DNA of 64,000 nucleotides, taken from assembly GCA_025667525.1 (NCBI GenBank), contig CM046877.1:296356364-296420363 (forward strand), read 5' to 3'. Of the stretch, positions 1 to 10,118 are shown piece by piece. The stretch's first letter is position 1. Every line of letters starts with the position of its first letter. Under the pieces are notes generated by a model, which ran no database searches, was not told the origin of the DNA, and saw only the letters and a program-made list of their open reading frames with translations. The stretch comes from Glebionis coronaria. Lineage: Eukaryota; Streptophyta; Magnoliopsida; Asterales; Asteraceae. Both the position numbers and the translations under genes were made by a program.

Positions 1-267
1 CTCACTCCACCATATTCACCCTTGTCACCCACATCACCCTTGGACACCATGCCTTCTCCTTCAAACACACCACTTTTGGGTGTTCCTCTTTCCCACCTCT
101 TGGGTGATCCACACTTGTTTGACCTTTTCATGCACAATGGAACCAATTATCCTTGTTACTTAAACAACTTTAACCTCATTGATATCCTTAGGATGGAAAT
201 GATTGAGGCTCACATCAAGTTGCAAAGCTTTTTGTGGGACTTATTTTCCAATCCTTCTCCTCTTTGA
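1..267 (+). CDS. Accessory ORF2, C-terminal part, cut by window edge
   Basis: The frame is open from base 1 to a TGA at 265-267. It is rich in Pro and Ser and then carries a conserved tail with GVPLSHLLGDP, MHNGTNYPCY and LRMEM. The same tail, at about the same distance from the end, is encoded by ORF2 of A2 (17467-18165), which identifies the gene and shows that the N-terminus is missing on the left. In A1 the tail is uninterrupted, whereas in A2 it has two stops. The function is unknown and I recognise no domain. The motif His-x-Gly-Ser/Thr followed by one or two Cys is shared with ORF3, so ORF2 and ORF3 are probably paralogues. Confidence 0.6.
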   Translation, partial: LTPPYSPLSPTSPLDTMPSPSNTPLLGVPLSHLLGDPHLFDLFMHNGTNYPCYLNNFNLIDILRMEMIEAHIKLQSFLWDLFSNPSPL

Positions 268-721
268 AGATGAATGATGGTTTTTAAAATCAAATGTTTT
301 TAAAAGAAGGTCAAGACAAAGAGGACTATGCATTCAAGACCTAGATTAAGATATCTTTATATTAGTTTATTGTCATTTCTTTTCTTGTATTTCCTTTCCT
401 TTGTGAGCTTTTCATGAAGATGATTTATGGATTTAGTTTTATGTGTTTCAACCTATGTGTTCACATTAATCAACTTTAATTTATTTAAAGTTGAACCTAA
501 ATCTATCACAACCTCTAAAAACTTGACTTAAAATTGGTTCAAAATGTTATCTAAATATTTTGTCACCCTTTGTCAAGACATTCTTTGAGAATGTGTTGCT
601 TTTGTGCAACCCTAGCATACTCTAATGCTAAAAGAGGTAAAAATCCAAGATTTGCAAAATTTTGAAAAAGTCTTATTTGTCTACAAAAATTTTGAAAATC
701 ATGGTTTGTTGTCCACTGGAC
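268..721 (+). other. Spacer between accessory ORF2 and palindromic module
   Basis: This is AT-rich sequence without an ORF. It is clearly similar to 18166-18614 of A2, for example in the stretch around CACAACCTCTAAAAACTTGA. The conservation shows it is a standing part of the element and not random filler. Confidence 0.5.
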
Positions 722-786
722 GCGGCTCCTTAGCCCCCAGGCGGCTCCATATCGATATGGAACCGCGGGCTCTCTTAAGGAACCGC
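722..786 (+). repeat. Palindromic module P1 (internal class)
   Basis: Four half-sites related to GCGGTTCCTTA lie in the order forward, forward, reverse, reverse. The outer left arm is 722-732, the inner palindrome 741-766 (centre ATCGAT) and the outer right arm 775-786. The whole could fold as one nested hairpin. It lies 185 bp upstream of the ORF3 start at 972. Confidence 0.85.
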
Positions 787-971
787 ATACAGAAAAGCCG
801 TTCTTGGCTTATTTTTGGTCTTTCTTCTTTGACCACTGTCTTGGTTAAGATTCTTTGTTTACCTAATTTGGCTAAACATTTCCTAAAACCTTTTGTTTTC
901 ATTTCAAATCTTTGCCTTGTCTATTTTTTTAAATCCTTCTCTTTTGGGAGTTCTTATCTTCATTCCTCATA

Positions 972-1537
972 ATGCCTAACTCTTCTATTCCTAACCTTGA
1001 CATATCTTTGTCACAATCTTCTCAACCTAAAGCTTCTTCTTCTAAGCTTTCAAAGAAACCAAAAATCTCGATTCGACCTATTTGGATCAGTAAGAACAAG
1101 AATCCTCATGATTCCTCTTCTCCAAAACCTTCCAAGAATTCTTCTTTTTCTCTGATCAAATATTGGAATGAGACTTACTCTATAAATCCAATTACCAGAG
1201 AAAAGGAAATTCTTCCACCACCACCTAAACCTTTCAACTCTCCTCAACTCAATGACCTATCTTCTTTCCCTAATCTCACTAGGCATTGTGAAAACATCTC
1301 TTACCCATTATCTCCTTCTCCACCAAACTCTCCTTTTGATGGAACTCCCCCATCTAACAAATTTGTTTGCATCATAGTTCCTCGTTTGCTTGTTGTCGAT
1401 TTCAACAAATTGAACTTTCTCATATTTATGACAAGCTAAATTTTCTTGAATTCCTACTCACTCTACCTCCTCTCAAAGTTTTCGTTCCCGTGAACAAAAC
1501 TTCGAATGATGCCTCGTCGTCTTTCTTTTCCAACTAA
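972..1537 (+). pseudogene. Accessory ORF3, broken by one frameshift
   Basis: The frame opens with MPNSSIPNLDISLSQ and matches ORF3 of A2 (18964-19518) along its whole length, including the SKLSKKPKIS and YWNETY segments and a proline-rich middle. Compared with A2, one base is missing near 1364, so the first frame stops at 1437-1439. The C-terminal part, with the ACC-type cysteine motif and the ending SNDASSS, continues in the next frame to a TAA at 1535-1537. The start was chosen because it is the Met conserved between A1 and A2. Function is unknown. It follows module P1 and precedes the purine tracts and the 3' LTR. Confidence 0.75.
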
Positions 1538-2079
1538 GGAACAATTTTGTACTTTAGTTGTTGAGTCAATACAACTTAAGCAATCTTGGAAGATTATCAC
1601 TATTAGAGTAGCTTATGCTTCGTGGTTTATTTTCATATTTTCGTGATTTAAATATTCATATTGTGTGTATGAATATTATCTTGTATGTTATTTCATATTT
1701 GTGTATTATGAATGTTATGTGTGTTATCTATCCCACTAATTCTTTCTCACACATTTGTTAAAGAGTTGATCATGGTTAAAACTTACAATTAATTATGGGT
1801 GATTCCATAAATTCTAAATTTTAACCCCTTGACATTTTAAATCATCTTTGATTGGTTTGGATGTTTATTTTCTTCCTTTATTCCACCAATTGAACTATGA
1901 TGTTGTCAACATACACTCTTTGGACATACTTAGCAAATACTTGCTTCTAATTTGAGATTTCTTTTTCTTCTCCCTCTCAAGTTAGTTAGTAGGTAGTGCA
2001 CATATATACATTGGTGTTTCTTTTCTTTCTTCTAACCTTTGTGTAGCATGTCACCTTTGCTCACTCATTTGGTGCCCCA

Positions 2080-2182
2080 AGCAAGGGGGAGTAAGCACCA
2101 AGGGGGAGCTACTAGCAAAGTCCAGTTCTTTTCTTCTTCAAAGACTTGTGCTAACCTTTTTGCTTCGACAAAGGGGGAGAAA
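2080..2182 (+). promoter_or_regulatory. Cluster of three polypurine-tract-like sites
   Basis: GCAAGGGGGAG (about 2081), ACCAAGGGGGAG (about 2097) and GACAAAGGGGGAG (about 2167) precede the 3' LTR. The element's own terminal tract at 2260-2270 has decayed (TAGTGGAGAT). Repeated tracts upstream of the LTR are a known trait of Sireviruses. Whether the upstream copies prime plus-strand synthesis is not known. Confidence 0.6.
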
Positions 2183-2427
2183 TGATAGTTATAAACTCGT
2201 TAATAATTCGAATAATTTTGTATTTTACGTAAATGCATTTATAGTTTGTCATAATCAAAATAGTGGAGATTGTTAATGCAAAGCAATGCCTAAAAACATT
2301 GTTAAAATGAAAATGTAAATTTTTATACGGCCTATTCCAAATGCCATAAGAATATCCTTTGAAGGTTTAAACAGCCTCAGATATTTCAAATTCACTAAAA
2401 GACAAAAAAGAGCAGAGTCTACTCTCC

Positions 2428-2493
2428 GTGGTTCCTTAAGTGCCTACGCGGTTCCCTATCGATAAGGAACCACTTGGGTAGATAAGGAACCGC
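2428..2493 (+). repeat. Palindromic module P2 (LTR class)
   Basis: The outer left arm is 2428-2439, the inner palindrome 2448-2473 (centre ATCGAT) and the outer right arm 2481-2493. It ends about 30 bp before the TATA box of the LTR, so it lies in U3 next to the core promoter. Confidence 0.85.
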
Positions 2494-2522
2494 CCCCAGG
2501 TAGCCGTTGGGATCTTGTCTCC

Positions 2523-2530
2523 TATAAATA
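2523..2530 (+). promoter_or_regulatory. TATA box of A1 3' LTR
   Basis: TATAAATA follows CTCC and precedes GTG. The same position in the A2 LTRs reads TTTAAATA. It is the only good TATA match near the palindromic module. Confidence 0.6.
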
Positions 2531-3084
2531 GTGAATCAAATCCGCATTTCATCAACCCTTTTTGGATATCTTTTTCAGTCTTCTTCTTTCTTGTTTCTAA
2601 TCCTAATCATTTGTAAATGGTCACTTAATGTGTTAAGTATGTTTACCTATGATTATCCTCTTGATCTCTTTCTTTACCTTGTCCAAAGAGAAGATCACTT
2701 ACACATTTGTGATGTGATTAAAGATGAAGCCTTGATGAAGATCATTCTCTCCTAAAGATCTAATCATGTTCATCATTTGTTTATTTGTGTCTTGTGTAGA
2801 TCTAATGTATTTGTGAATACTTAGGCTAGTTGTGTTCATCCAAGCTATGTGTAAATACTTAGATTAGAGTTGTATAAATCTTTTGCATATGTGTGTGCTT
2901 GGATTTGTGTTATGTAGATCCAAGCTACATGTGTGTACTTGGATATGTTTAGTTGAGTTGTAATAAGTTGTTTTAGTTCTCACTAAACTATAAAGTGATG
3001 TGGTTGTGTATTGTGAGTTCTCACTAAACTATAAAGTGATGAGTAGTTGTGTGAAGTTCTCACTTAGCTTCAAAGTGAAGAGTC

Positions 3085-3311
3085 GTGAAGATTGGTTCTA
3101 GCTTTCGATTAGAACTCGACATCTAGCCTTGTGTCAGAAAATGGTGAAGTAGGCAACGTTGTGAATATTGGTTCTAGATTTGGATAGAACTCGACATCTA
3201 GCCTTGTGTCATAAAATGGTGAAGTGGGCGACGTTGTGTAGATCGGTCCTAGCTAAGATTAGGTCTCGACATTTAGCCTAGTGTCGGAAAATAATGTAAG
3301 CAACGTTGTAA
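3085..3311 (+). repeat. 76-bp tandem repeat in A1 LTR
   Basis: Units start at 3085, 3161 and 3236 with GTGAAGATTGGTTCTA or close variants, and each continues with AACTCGACATCTAGCC. The spacing is 76 then 75 bp. The array recurs in the A2 LTRs. Confidence 0.8.
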
Positions 3312-3642
3312 GGTTTTCTCCGCCAAGAATGGAGCTTGTGGATATAGTGGAAATCTCGAGTAAGGTGTACTCGAGGAGTGGAGTAGGAATGAGGATAGAG
3401 CCTCGTTGCCGAACCACTATAAATCTTGGTGTCTTCCTACTAGGTTGTTTCTTTCCTTACTCATTACTTACATTCATTATCATTACACTTACTACATATT
3501 GTTAATGCATTAGAGTTGAACCTAATCATTATGCAACTAGTTTTCAAGTAAAAGATAGTTTTAGCACTCACCTAATTGAAAGGAATTTTAATTAGGAGAT
3601 ACACCGATGCGAAAGTATTCAACCCCCCTTCTAGTTTCTACA

Positions 3643-6109
3643 ATGACCACAAGGGAAAACCAGAATCAAACATCGGTTCCCAAGCATAAGCCCAAAACGT
3701 AAATAAAGTAAATGAAATGAGAAGGACAAAAAAAGTGTCCAAACAAGCATAAGTATCATAGGGAAAAAACGAGAAGAAGTCTAAGGCAGCTTCCATCCAA
3801 TACACGTGTTCCAAATGCTCAAGTCTGTCCTTGGGTACATGCCGTTTTGGGACATGGAAAAGAAATATACGACTGAGCAATACGTTAGTGAACGAATATA
3901 TAACATGGTATGAATGACTGAAATATAAGTAAAGACTGAAAAGCAGCATAAATAAGTGTAAGTCCTGGAAAACCTGGAACATGTTTATAAAACCTATTTT
4001 ATACTTTGAAAAGTTTATGATTAACTTATGAAAACTGTATTTTAAATTTAGCCAAGAGCTCATATAGGTCATGAGGTATGAATGTGCATGAATACTTAGA
4101 GGGGTGACCTCATCATGCAATTAGAGGGGTTACCTCTAATTATACTGGTATGGGTAGGAGGGATCAACTCCTTGTGAAGGATGCAAGGCACACACCACAT
4201 TCACCATGAAAATCCTGCAAAACATGTAACTAGGATGCACCCATACGCCCCACATTATAATATAAATAAATGGCCAAAACTGAAAGGGACGCCACAAGAA
4301 ATCACTCCGTCATGAGGAAGTCATAACACTGGTGCCTCTAGTGTTATGGTTATGGTACCTCCATAACTAGGTGGAACTTGCATGCATGTATATAGTTGAG
4401 GCATTTAAAATGTAAACATAAGCATTCAAAACATATAAAATAAATGTCCATATTGAAAGATGGAATATCCGTACCTTATGTCCAGTAGTGAAGCTAGAAG
4501 GAAAGTTGAACGATCTACTCCGACTTCGCGGATACTACATAAATAAGGGACATGTATGAGTTGGCTGATTATTGAGTGTGTTACTACTTCTGTGTGTTCT
4601 TAGCTTATTTTATATGTTCTTGTCATGTTTTACTCTTTTAAATGTTATCTTGTATTTATTCATGTTTTACATTTATTTTGATTATGTATTTCATGTATTC
4701 TTGTATTAATTATACTTGTAGTGTAATAATAAGTAACTTTCTAAAGATAGCAGGTTTTCAAAAATAGAAAGTTTCAAAAATAGTAAGTTTCCTGAAATAT
4801 AAAGTTTCCATAAATAGAAATAAGCTGGGTTAAAGTCTAAAATATAAGCTAGTGCTTATTAGTCATAAATTATAAGTCATGATAATTTATTAGTAAAGTC
4901 TATTAATTAAATACTTAGGCTTTAGTGATTATTAATTAATAATGAAAATGCATGGTTTATTAATTAATAGAATGTCATGGTTAGATTAATAAATTTTACC
5001 TTATACAATTTAATTAAATTAAGTCCTACTTTAATTCAATTAAGTCAAATAAAAATACTTAGGTTATACATGTATTATTAATTTTAATAATAAACCTAAG
5101 TCATGGTTTTAATTAAATAATTTAATTAGTTCATGAATATTAAATAAATAAATTAAGGAATAAAGTAGATGGCAACTAAATTTGTACCCGAGACGAAACC
5201 AACCGAACCAACACCAACACAGCTGGCGGCTGGTGGTGTGGCCGTCGGCTATGCAGCCTACGGCTGCTGCTGTTGGTCGCCACTGATCAGCCAGGGCTCC
5301 CACCGGCTGGGCCAGTTTTCCCCTGCTGTGCACCTGGTTCCCACTGCTCCTCACAAATACCCCCTGTGATCAAACAACCAAACACCCCTGACTATTTTTG
5401 ATTTCCCCTGTTTGGTTTCTGCTTGCTTCGCCAACACCAAGACCACCACCGAGACCCTTGTGGTCTCGGCTGGCCAAAACAGAAGCACACCGAGAGTCCA
5501 CCGACTCTTGGTTTTTGTGAAATCAAAGCAAAACCCGATGGATTATTATTATTTACATGTTTTCTATATTCCAAGTTTGTGTGTTCATGTTATTTAAAAG
5601 ATGGATTCGTAACTAAAGAAGAAAATGAATGATTTAGGGATTCGACACTTACAAATGCGTAGTGATAAACGATTTACAAACACGAACACGAACCCTTGAT
5701 TAAACCAATGATCAAACCCAATTTTTTTCTTCCCTTGTTTGTGTCAAAACGGCGGCCACTTAGGGGTCTATGTTTTTTTAATACTTGAATAATGAAATGA
5801 ATGGAAATCTCCTGAATTGTTAAATTGATAAATGGGCTGGGCCATAAGGCTTTTTCTCTTTCTTGTTTGTCTTTGTTGTACACGCAACCCAAGACACACA
5901 CTTAATAGTTTTTAATTTTCGTGATTTAATTATTTTCGTGTAGGCTCGTGATTTAATGTCGTGTTTAAAAGTGTTTATGTACATTAGTAATACACATAAT
6001 ACTTGTAATTTAATGTTCGTGACACCTGTCGTATGTTATTAGTGGAAAGTTTTAAATAAATCGTATTTCATGTATTGTACTGTTCATGGTAATTTATGCG
6101 GGTTTTACA
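3643..6109 (-). mobile_element. Reverse-oriented gypsy LTR fragment
   Basis: Read on the minus strand, the segment starts with TGTAAAACCC at 6109, runs through GC-rich transcribed-leader-like sequence (about 5600-5170) and AT-rich sequence, and ends with a part (about 4560-4200) resembling 57890-58450 on the plus strand, including GGAGGTACCAT and ATGCATCCTAG-type stretches. The plus-strand LTR at 21853 also begins TGTAAAACCC. The left end is cut by element A1. The right end falls inside the integrase of A3, which suggests this gypsy element inserted there. Short ORFs around 5109-5600 look accidental. Tekay-like chromovirus affiliation is likely but not proven. Confidence 0.55.
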
Positions 6110-6840
6110 CTTGCAAAGTTGGGAAGCAAGTTCACTCAAGTCACAAGACCAAGAATTTGGTATCGACCTCTCGGTGTTTAGAGCTCCTTCATATGAATCT
6201 CTTTGGACTTTTCGCCATACGGAGTTATGGAGGTAACCTTTATACCCTAGTTATAGTTGATGACTATATTAGATTCACTTGGACTAGATTTTTGGCTACT
6301 AAGAATGAAGCTTTCGATCATTTCACAACCTTTAGTCAAAGGATCCAAAATCAACTAGGATGTTCAATTGCTTCTATTAGGACGGATCATGGTAGGGAAT
6401 TTGATAACGAAGTGAAATTTGGTGCCTTTTGTGAAGCTTATGGTATTACCCATAACTCCTCGGCTCCTCTCACTCCACAATAAAATGGGGTAGTTGAAAG
6501 GAAGAATAGGACTATCCAAGAGATGAGTAGGACCATGTTAAACGAGCAATCTTTACCTAAATGTTTTTGGTGCAATGTCGTGGATACATCGACCTATATT
6601 CTCAACCGAATTCTTTATTCGACCTTTTCTAGGAATGACCCCTAATGAGATTCTTAAAGGTAAGAAACCCTCGTTAGAGTACTTCAAGGTGTTTGGAAGC
6701 AAGTTCTTCATTCTCAACCAAAGACTACCTTATTAAGTTCGACCTAAAGTTGTAAGAAGGTATCTTTTTAGGTTATTCTCAAACTAGTAAAGCCTACATA
6801 GTCCTTAATAGAACCTCAGGTGTAATCGAAGAATCACTCA
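6110..6840 (+). pseudogene. Copia integrase (A3), core and C-terminal part
   Basis: The fragment starts at the zinc-binding end (CKVGKQ) and runs into the catalytic core. VDDY is followed by RTDHGREF, which keeps the second catalytic Asp, and GVVERKN, which keeps the Glu. The first Asp is changed, as LLHMNLFG shows Asn in the usual HMDLFG position. A TAA at 6481-6483 interrupts the frame just before the GVVERKN block, and further frameshifts follow in the FKVFGSKFFILN region. The N-terminal HH part is missing because the reverse gypsy LTR begins at 6109. It would have joined retrotransposon cDNA to chromosomal DNA and is now dead. Confidence 0.85.
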
Positions 6841-6842
6841 AC

Positions 6843-7853
6843 GTGACATCTGATGAAACTCCACCTTCATCTAAGACACCACCTTTGGTAGATGATGACT
6901 TGGATGGAATGGATATAGTTAAAGCCAAAGAGGTCAGAAAAATAGGAGTTGAAGACCTTAATATTGAAAAGGGAGTAAACATTAGGGAGTCTAAGGAGCA
7001 TACTCTCGAAAACGCCATAGGAGACTTAAATCAAAGGACCCTTAGATCTCAAGTTCAAGATCAAATTAACTTCTATTGTTTTGTCTCATTGATTGAACCA
7101 AAGAATGTTAAAGAAGATTTGATGGATGAGAGTTGGGTCATCGCCATGCAAGAAGAACTGAATCAATTCATTGCTAATGACGATTGGAACTTGTTCCTCC
7201 ACCTAGAAGTACTACCATCATAGGAACCAAGTGGTTATATAGGAATAAGTTAGATGCGAACAGTGTTGTGTCTCGTAACAAGGCAAGACTGGTAGCTCAA
7301 GGCTATAGTCAACAAGAAGGGATTGATTATGATGAGACATATGCATCGTTAGCAAGGTTAGCGTCCATTAGGATCCTTTTAGCTTATGCTTGTGCATTAG
7401 ATTTTAGGATTCAGCAAATGGATGTAAAGAGTGTGTTTCTTAATGGTTTGATCAATGAGGAGGTATACGTGGGCTCCCGGCTTCATTGATTTTGAGAAAC
7501 TGGATCATGTTTACAAGCTTAAGAAAGCTCTTTATGGTTTTAAACAAGAACCCAAAGCTTGGTATTATAGACTTAAAGCGTTTCTTGTAAAACATGAGTA
7601 TACCATGGGGATGGTAGACAATACACTCTTTACAAAGAAGAAAGGTTCTCACCTCACAATCGTACAAATATATGTTGATGACATCATATTTGGTTCAACT
7701 TGTCAAAGCTTGTGTGATGACTTTGCCAAAATCATGCATGACGAGTTTGAAATGAGCATGATGGGAGAACTTAACTTCTTTTTAGGACTCCAAATTAGAA
7801 AATGGACGATGGTATTTACTTTAATCAATCTAAGTACGTTAAATAAATGCTAA
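6843..7853 (+). pseudogene. Copia reverse transcriptase (A3)
   Basis: The block NVKEDLMDESWVIAMQEEL opens the domain, then the frame shifts near 7190 into a second frame with [27 protein letters not shown] and QMDVKSVFLNG. A small deletion near 7470 shifts it again into VYKLKKALYGFKQEPKAWY. The catalytic YVDD is at 7671-7682, followed by the FFLGLQI block. The RT is therefore complete in content but spread over three frames. The order integrase before RT defines copia, and the wording of the motifs is that of the Sirevirus lineage. Confidence 0.88.
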
Positions 7854-7893
7854 AGAAATTTGGATTAGAGGACTCTAGACCAATGAAGACCCC

Positions 7894-8616
7894 ATGGCCT
7901 CGGATACTAAACTCACGGTAGATGATGATTGTGATTCGGTAGACAACACCAAATATAGAGGTATGATTGGTAGTTTGTTGTACCTAACGGCAAGTCGACC
8001 GGATATCATGTTTAGTGTTTGCCTTTGTTCTCGCTTCCAAGAGGCTCCCAAAACCTCTCACCTTGAAGCGGTTAAGCGTATGTTCTGATACATTAAGGCT
8101 ATTATACATTTAGGATTATGGTATCCTAAAGGGACCGGCGTAGAAACCATAGTATACACGGATTTGGATCATGCGGGAGACTATGTGGACCAGAAAAGTA
8201 CCAGTGGAGTTTTTACCTTCATGGGTTGTTGTTTAACCTCTTGGTTCTCCAAGAAACAAACCGATCCTGCTATATCCACCACGGAAGCCGATTATGTGAG
8301 TGCCGATAAAGGTTGTCTACAAGATCTATGGATGAAACAAGCGCTTGTTGATTACGGGATTTCACTTAATGATGTTCCCATCATGTGTGACAATAAGGGT
8401 GAAATAGACCTTAGCAAGAATCCCGTGCAACATTAGCGAACTAAGCACATAGAGATTCACCACCATTTCCTTAGGGATAATGTTTAAAAGGGGAATATTT
8501 TGATTGAAAAGGTACCCTCGGTAGAAAACTTAGCCAACATCTTCATTAATCCACTTAAGAGGGAACCTTTTAATTACTTGCGTGTAGGTCTAGGTTTAAT
8601 GGAACATATACCTTAA
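7894..8616 (+). pseudogene. Copia RNase H and pol end (A3)
   Basis: One frame runs from 7894 to a TAA at 8614-8616 with internal stops at 8086, 8434 and 8485. It includes YRGMIGSLLYLTASRPDI, DHAGDYVDQKSTSG, CCLTSWFSKKQT, STTEADYVSA and MCDNKGEIDLSKNPVQH, and it ends in LGLMEHIP. The RNase H catalytic Asp, Glu and Asp positions are recognisable. The TAA at 8614 is taken as the natural end of pol because the conserved copia tail is present just before it. Confidence 0.85.
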
Positions 8617-9060
8617 TTGCGCATTTTATTAACCGGGTATTTTTCTGTTTTGAGTCTTTTCATTATTTGAGTCATTGAATATCTTAAACTCTTTTGGGAA
8701 AATTCCTCTTCCCTTTTTCAAAATTCTCAAAGTTCTTTCGAAAATGGTCGAGAATTTTTTTGCATTGTTAGTTCAATCTAAAAACGTTTTTCATGGCTTC
8801 TTGCTATTGATATCGAGCATACATAATTCATATGTACGAGTCTCTCAAATATAACAAGAATAAAATTTAACTATGGAGGATCATTGTGTCATGATTATGT
8901 CTAGATTAACACACCTCCAACATCGATTTTATTTTAAATCGATGTATCTTGGTCAAAATCTTGTTTGTTGAGTTCTTGTGTGTTTTCTTTGTCTATTATT
9001 GAAAAATTAGGATTTGCTGAATTGGAAAATCTCCTTATCCACCAAAACCAAGCCTCTGTA
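8617..9060 (+). other. Spacer between pol and accessory cassette (A3)
   Basis: No ORF of note is seen. The sequence is AT-rich. Its last part resembles the sequence ahead of module P6 in A2 (shared CCTCTGTAGG just before the module). Confidence 0.4.
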
Positions 9061-9126
9061 GGAGGTTCTCCAAATAACCCGCGGATCCATATATATATGG
9101 AACCGCATAGGGAGATAAGGAACCGC
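9061..9126 (+). repeat. Palindromic module P3 (internal class)
   Basis: The inner palindrome at 9081-9106 has the centre ATATATAT in place of ATCGAT, and the outer right arm is 9114-9126. The outer left arm (GGAGGTTCTCC, 9061) is degenerate. It lies 150 bp upstream of the ORF at 9277. Confidence 0.75.
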
Positions 9127-9276
9127 GACCAGAGCCTTCAGATTTCGAGTTTTCTGTAACTCCAAATTTGTTCCAACACTTTTTGGAATCTTTGTTTCAA
9201 ACCTTTGACCACCCTAAAATTGTCTTGTACTTTCTCTATTTAACCCTAAGCATTTTGCATCCTTTCTCAAATCAAA

Positions 9277-9633
9277 ATGTCTTATTCACCAAATGAAAGC
9301 CTTGATTCTCCTCCATTTTCCCCAATCTCTTCCAATCCAAATTCACCCAAGAACACTCAAAATCATATTTCTTCGTCTTCTAAGAATATTGATTGTAGAA
9401 CTTCTACTCTTCTACCACTAGCCTTTTGTGTTCTTCCTCCCTCACATGATAATATCATGCATCATGGGACATACTACCATTGTTGTCAATATCAACATCT
9501 TGCTATGTCTCATATCTATGAGGAGTTGAATTACATCAAGAGTCTCATAGTCAAGCTTCCTCTTCACTATGACTATGAGATTATTAACAAGCCACCACCA
9601 CCTCCTTTCGCCATTACCTTGTCTTTCATTTAA
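9277..9633 (+). CDS. Accessory ORF3-like protein (A3), 118 aa
   Basis: The ORF is Ser/Pro-rich in the first third (SPNESLDSPPFSPISSNPNS). It then carries IMHHGTYYHCCQYQ and MSHIYEELNYIKSL, which match the C-terminal motif of ORF3 in A2 (LHHGSSCACCQFQ, AHVYEKLNFLEFL). It is about half the length of A2 ORF3, so the middle is shorter or lost. ATG 9277 lies soon after module P3, as in the other cassettes. No known domain was recognised. It could be an env-like or gag-like accessory product of the element, but there is no direct evidence. Confidence 0.6.
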   Translation: MSYSPNESLDSPPFSPISSNPNSPKNTQNHISSSSKNIDCRTSTLLPLAFCVLPPSHDNIMHHGTYYHCCQYQHLAMSHIYEELNYIKSLIVKLPLHYDYEIINKPPPPPFAITLSFI

Positions 9634-9933
9634 GCATGTAGATTGCTTATCTCCAATACATCTATTTCAAGCAAATCTTAGAGTTCTAGTTTAAGTAGGA
9701 TTAGATATATGCTTTTCTATTGGCTTGTTTTGTTTTTTATACATCTTTGTATGATTTATTCCTTTGTATCTTTATTCATGTTTTCTTCTAACATGACTTA
9801 TTATGAACCACGGTTAACTTCTCTTTTCTTATCTTATCTCTCTTATTGTGTGACCTTTTCTATATCTTGGTGGGTGTTTCTTATCTTCTACTAACCCTTT
9901 TATGAAGCTTGTCACCATAGCTCGATTCCTTGG

Positions 9934-10042
9934 TGCCCCAACCAAGGGGGAGTAAGCACCAAGGGGAGCACTTGCAAAGTCCGATTATTTTCTTCTACAA
10001 AGACTTTTGCAACCCTTTTGTTTCGACAAAGGGGGAGAAATG
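9934..10042 (+). promoter_or_regulatory. Polypurine-tract-like cluster (A3)
   Basis: ACCAAGGGGGAG (about 9940), CACCAAGGGGAG (about 9958) and GACAAAGGGGGAG (about 10025) precede the 3' LTR in the same spacing as in A1 and A2. The terminal tract directly before the LTR has decayed. Confidence 0.55.
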
Positions 10043-10118
10043 AGATAAACTCGTCTTCAAAAATCTTGTTTTTCATGTGACTGAGTTTATGTATTGTCGA
10101 AATCAAAAAATGGTAGAT

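Larger units (their letters stand above)
1..3642 (+). mobile_element. A1: 3' part of a Sirevirus-like copia element
   Basis: The segment holds, in order, the end of a proline-rich accessory ORF, a palindromic module, a second accessory ORF with a frameshift, a cluster of purine tracts and a complete 3' LTR. The same order and clear sequence similarity are seen in A2 (12231-21820), which defines the element. The 5' half lies outside the window. The LTR ends in CTACA at 3642, and ATGAC at 3643-3647 would be the right half of the target duplication if the left half matches outside the window. It appears to be inserted in the reverse gypsy LTR that follows it. No gag or pol is visible in the part present. 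Confidence 0.85.
2271..3642 (+). repeat. A1 3' LTR (1,372 bp)
   Basis: The LTR begins TGTTAATGCA and ends CTAGTTTCTACA, the same ends as both A2 LTRs. It contains palindromic module P2, a TATA box and two to three units of a 76-bp tandem repeat near its 3' end. Its 5' partner is outside the window. Confidence 0.9.

Noticed and set aside
5109..5600. Several 60-80 codon ORFs in a GC-rich patch
   Set aside because: They overlap on both strands, share no motif and lie in the leader-like part of a gypsy LTR.
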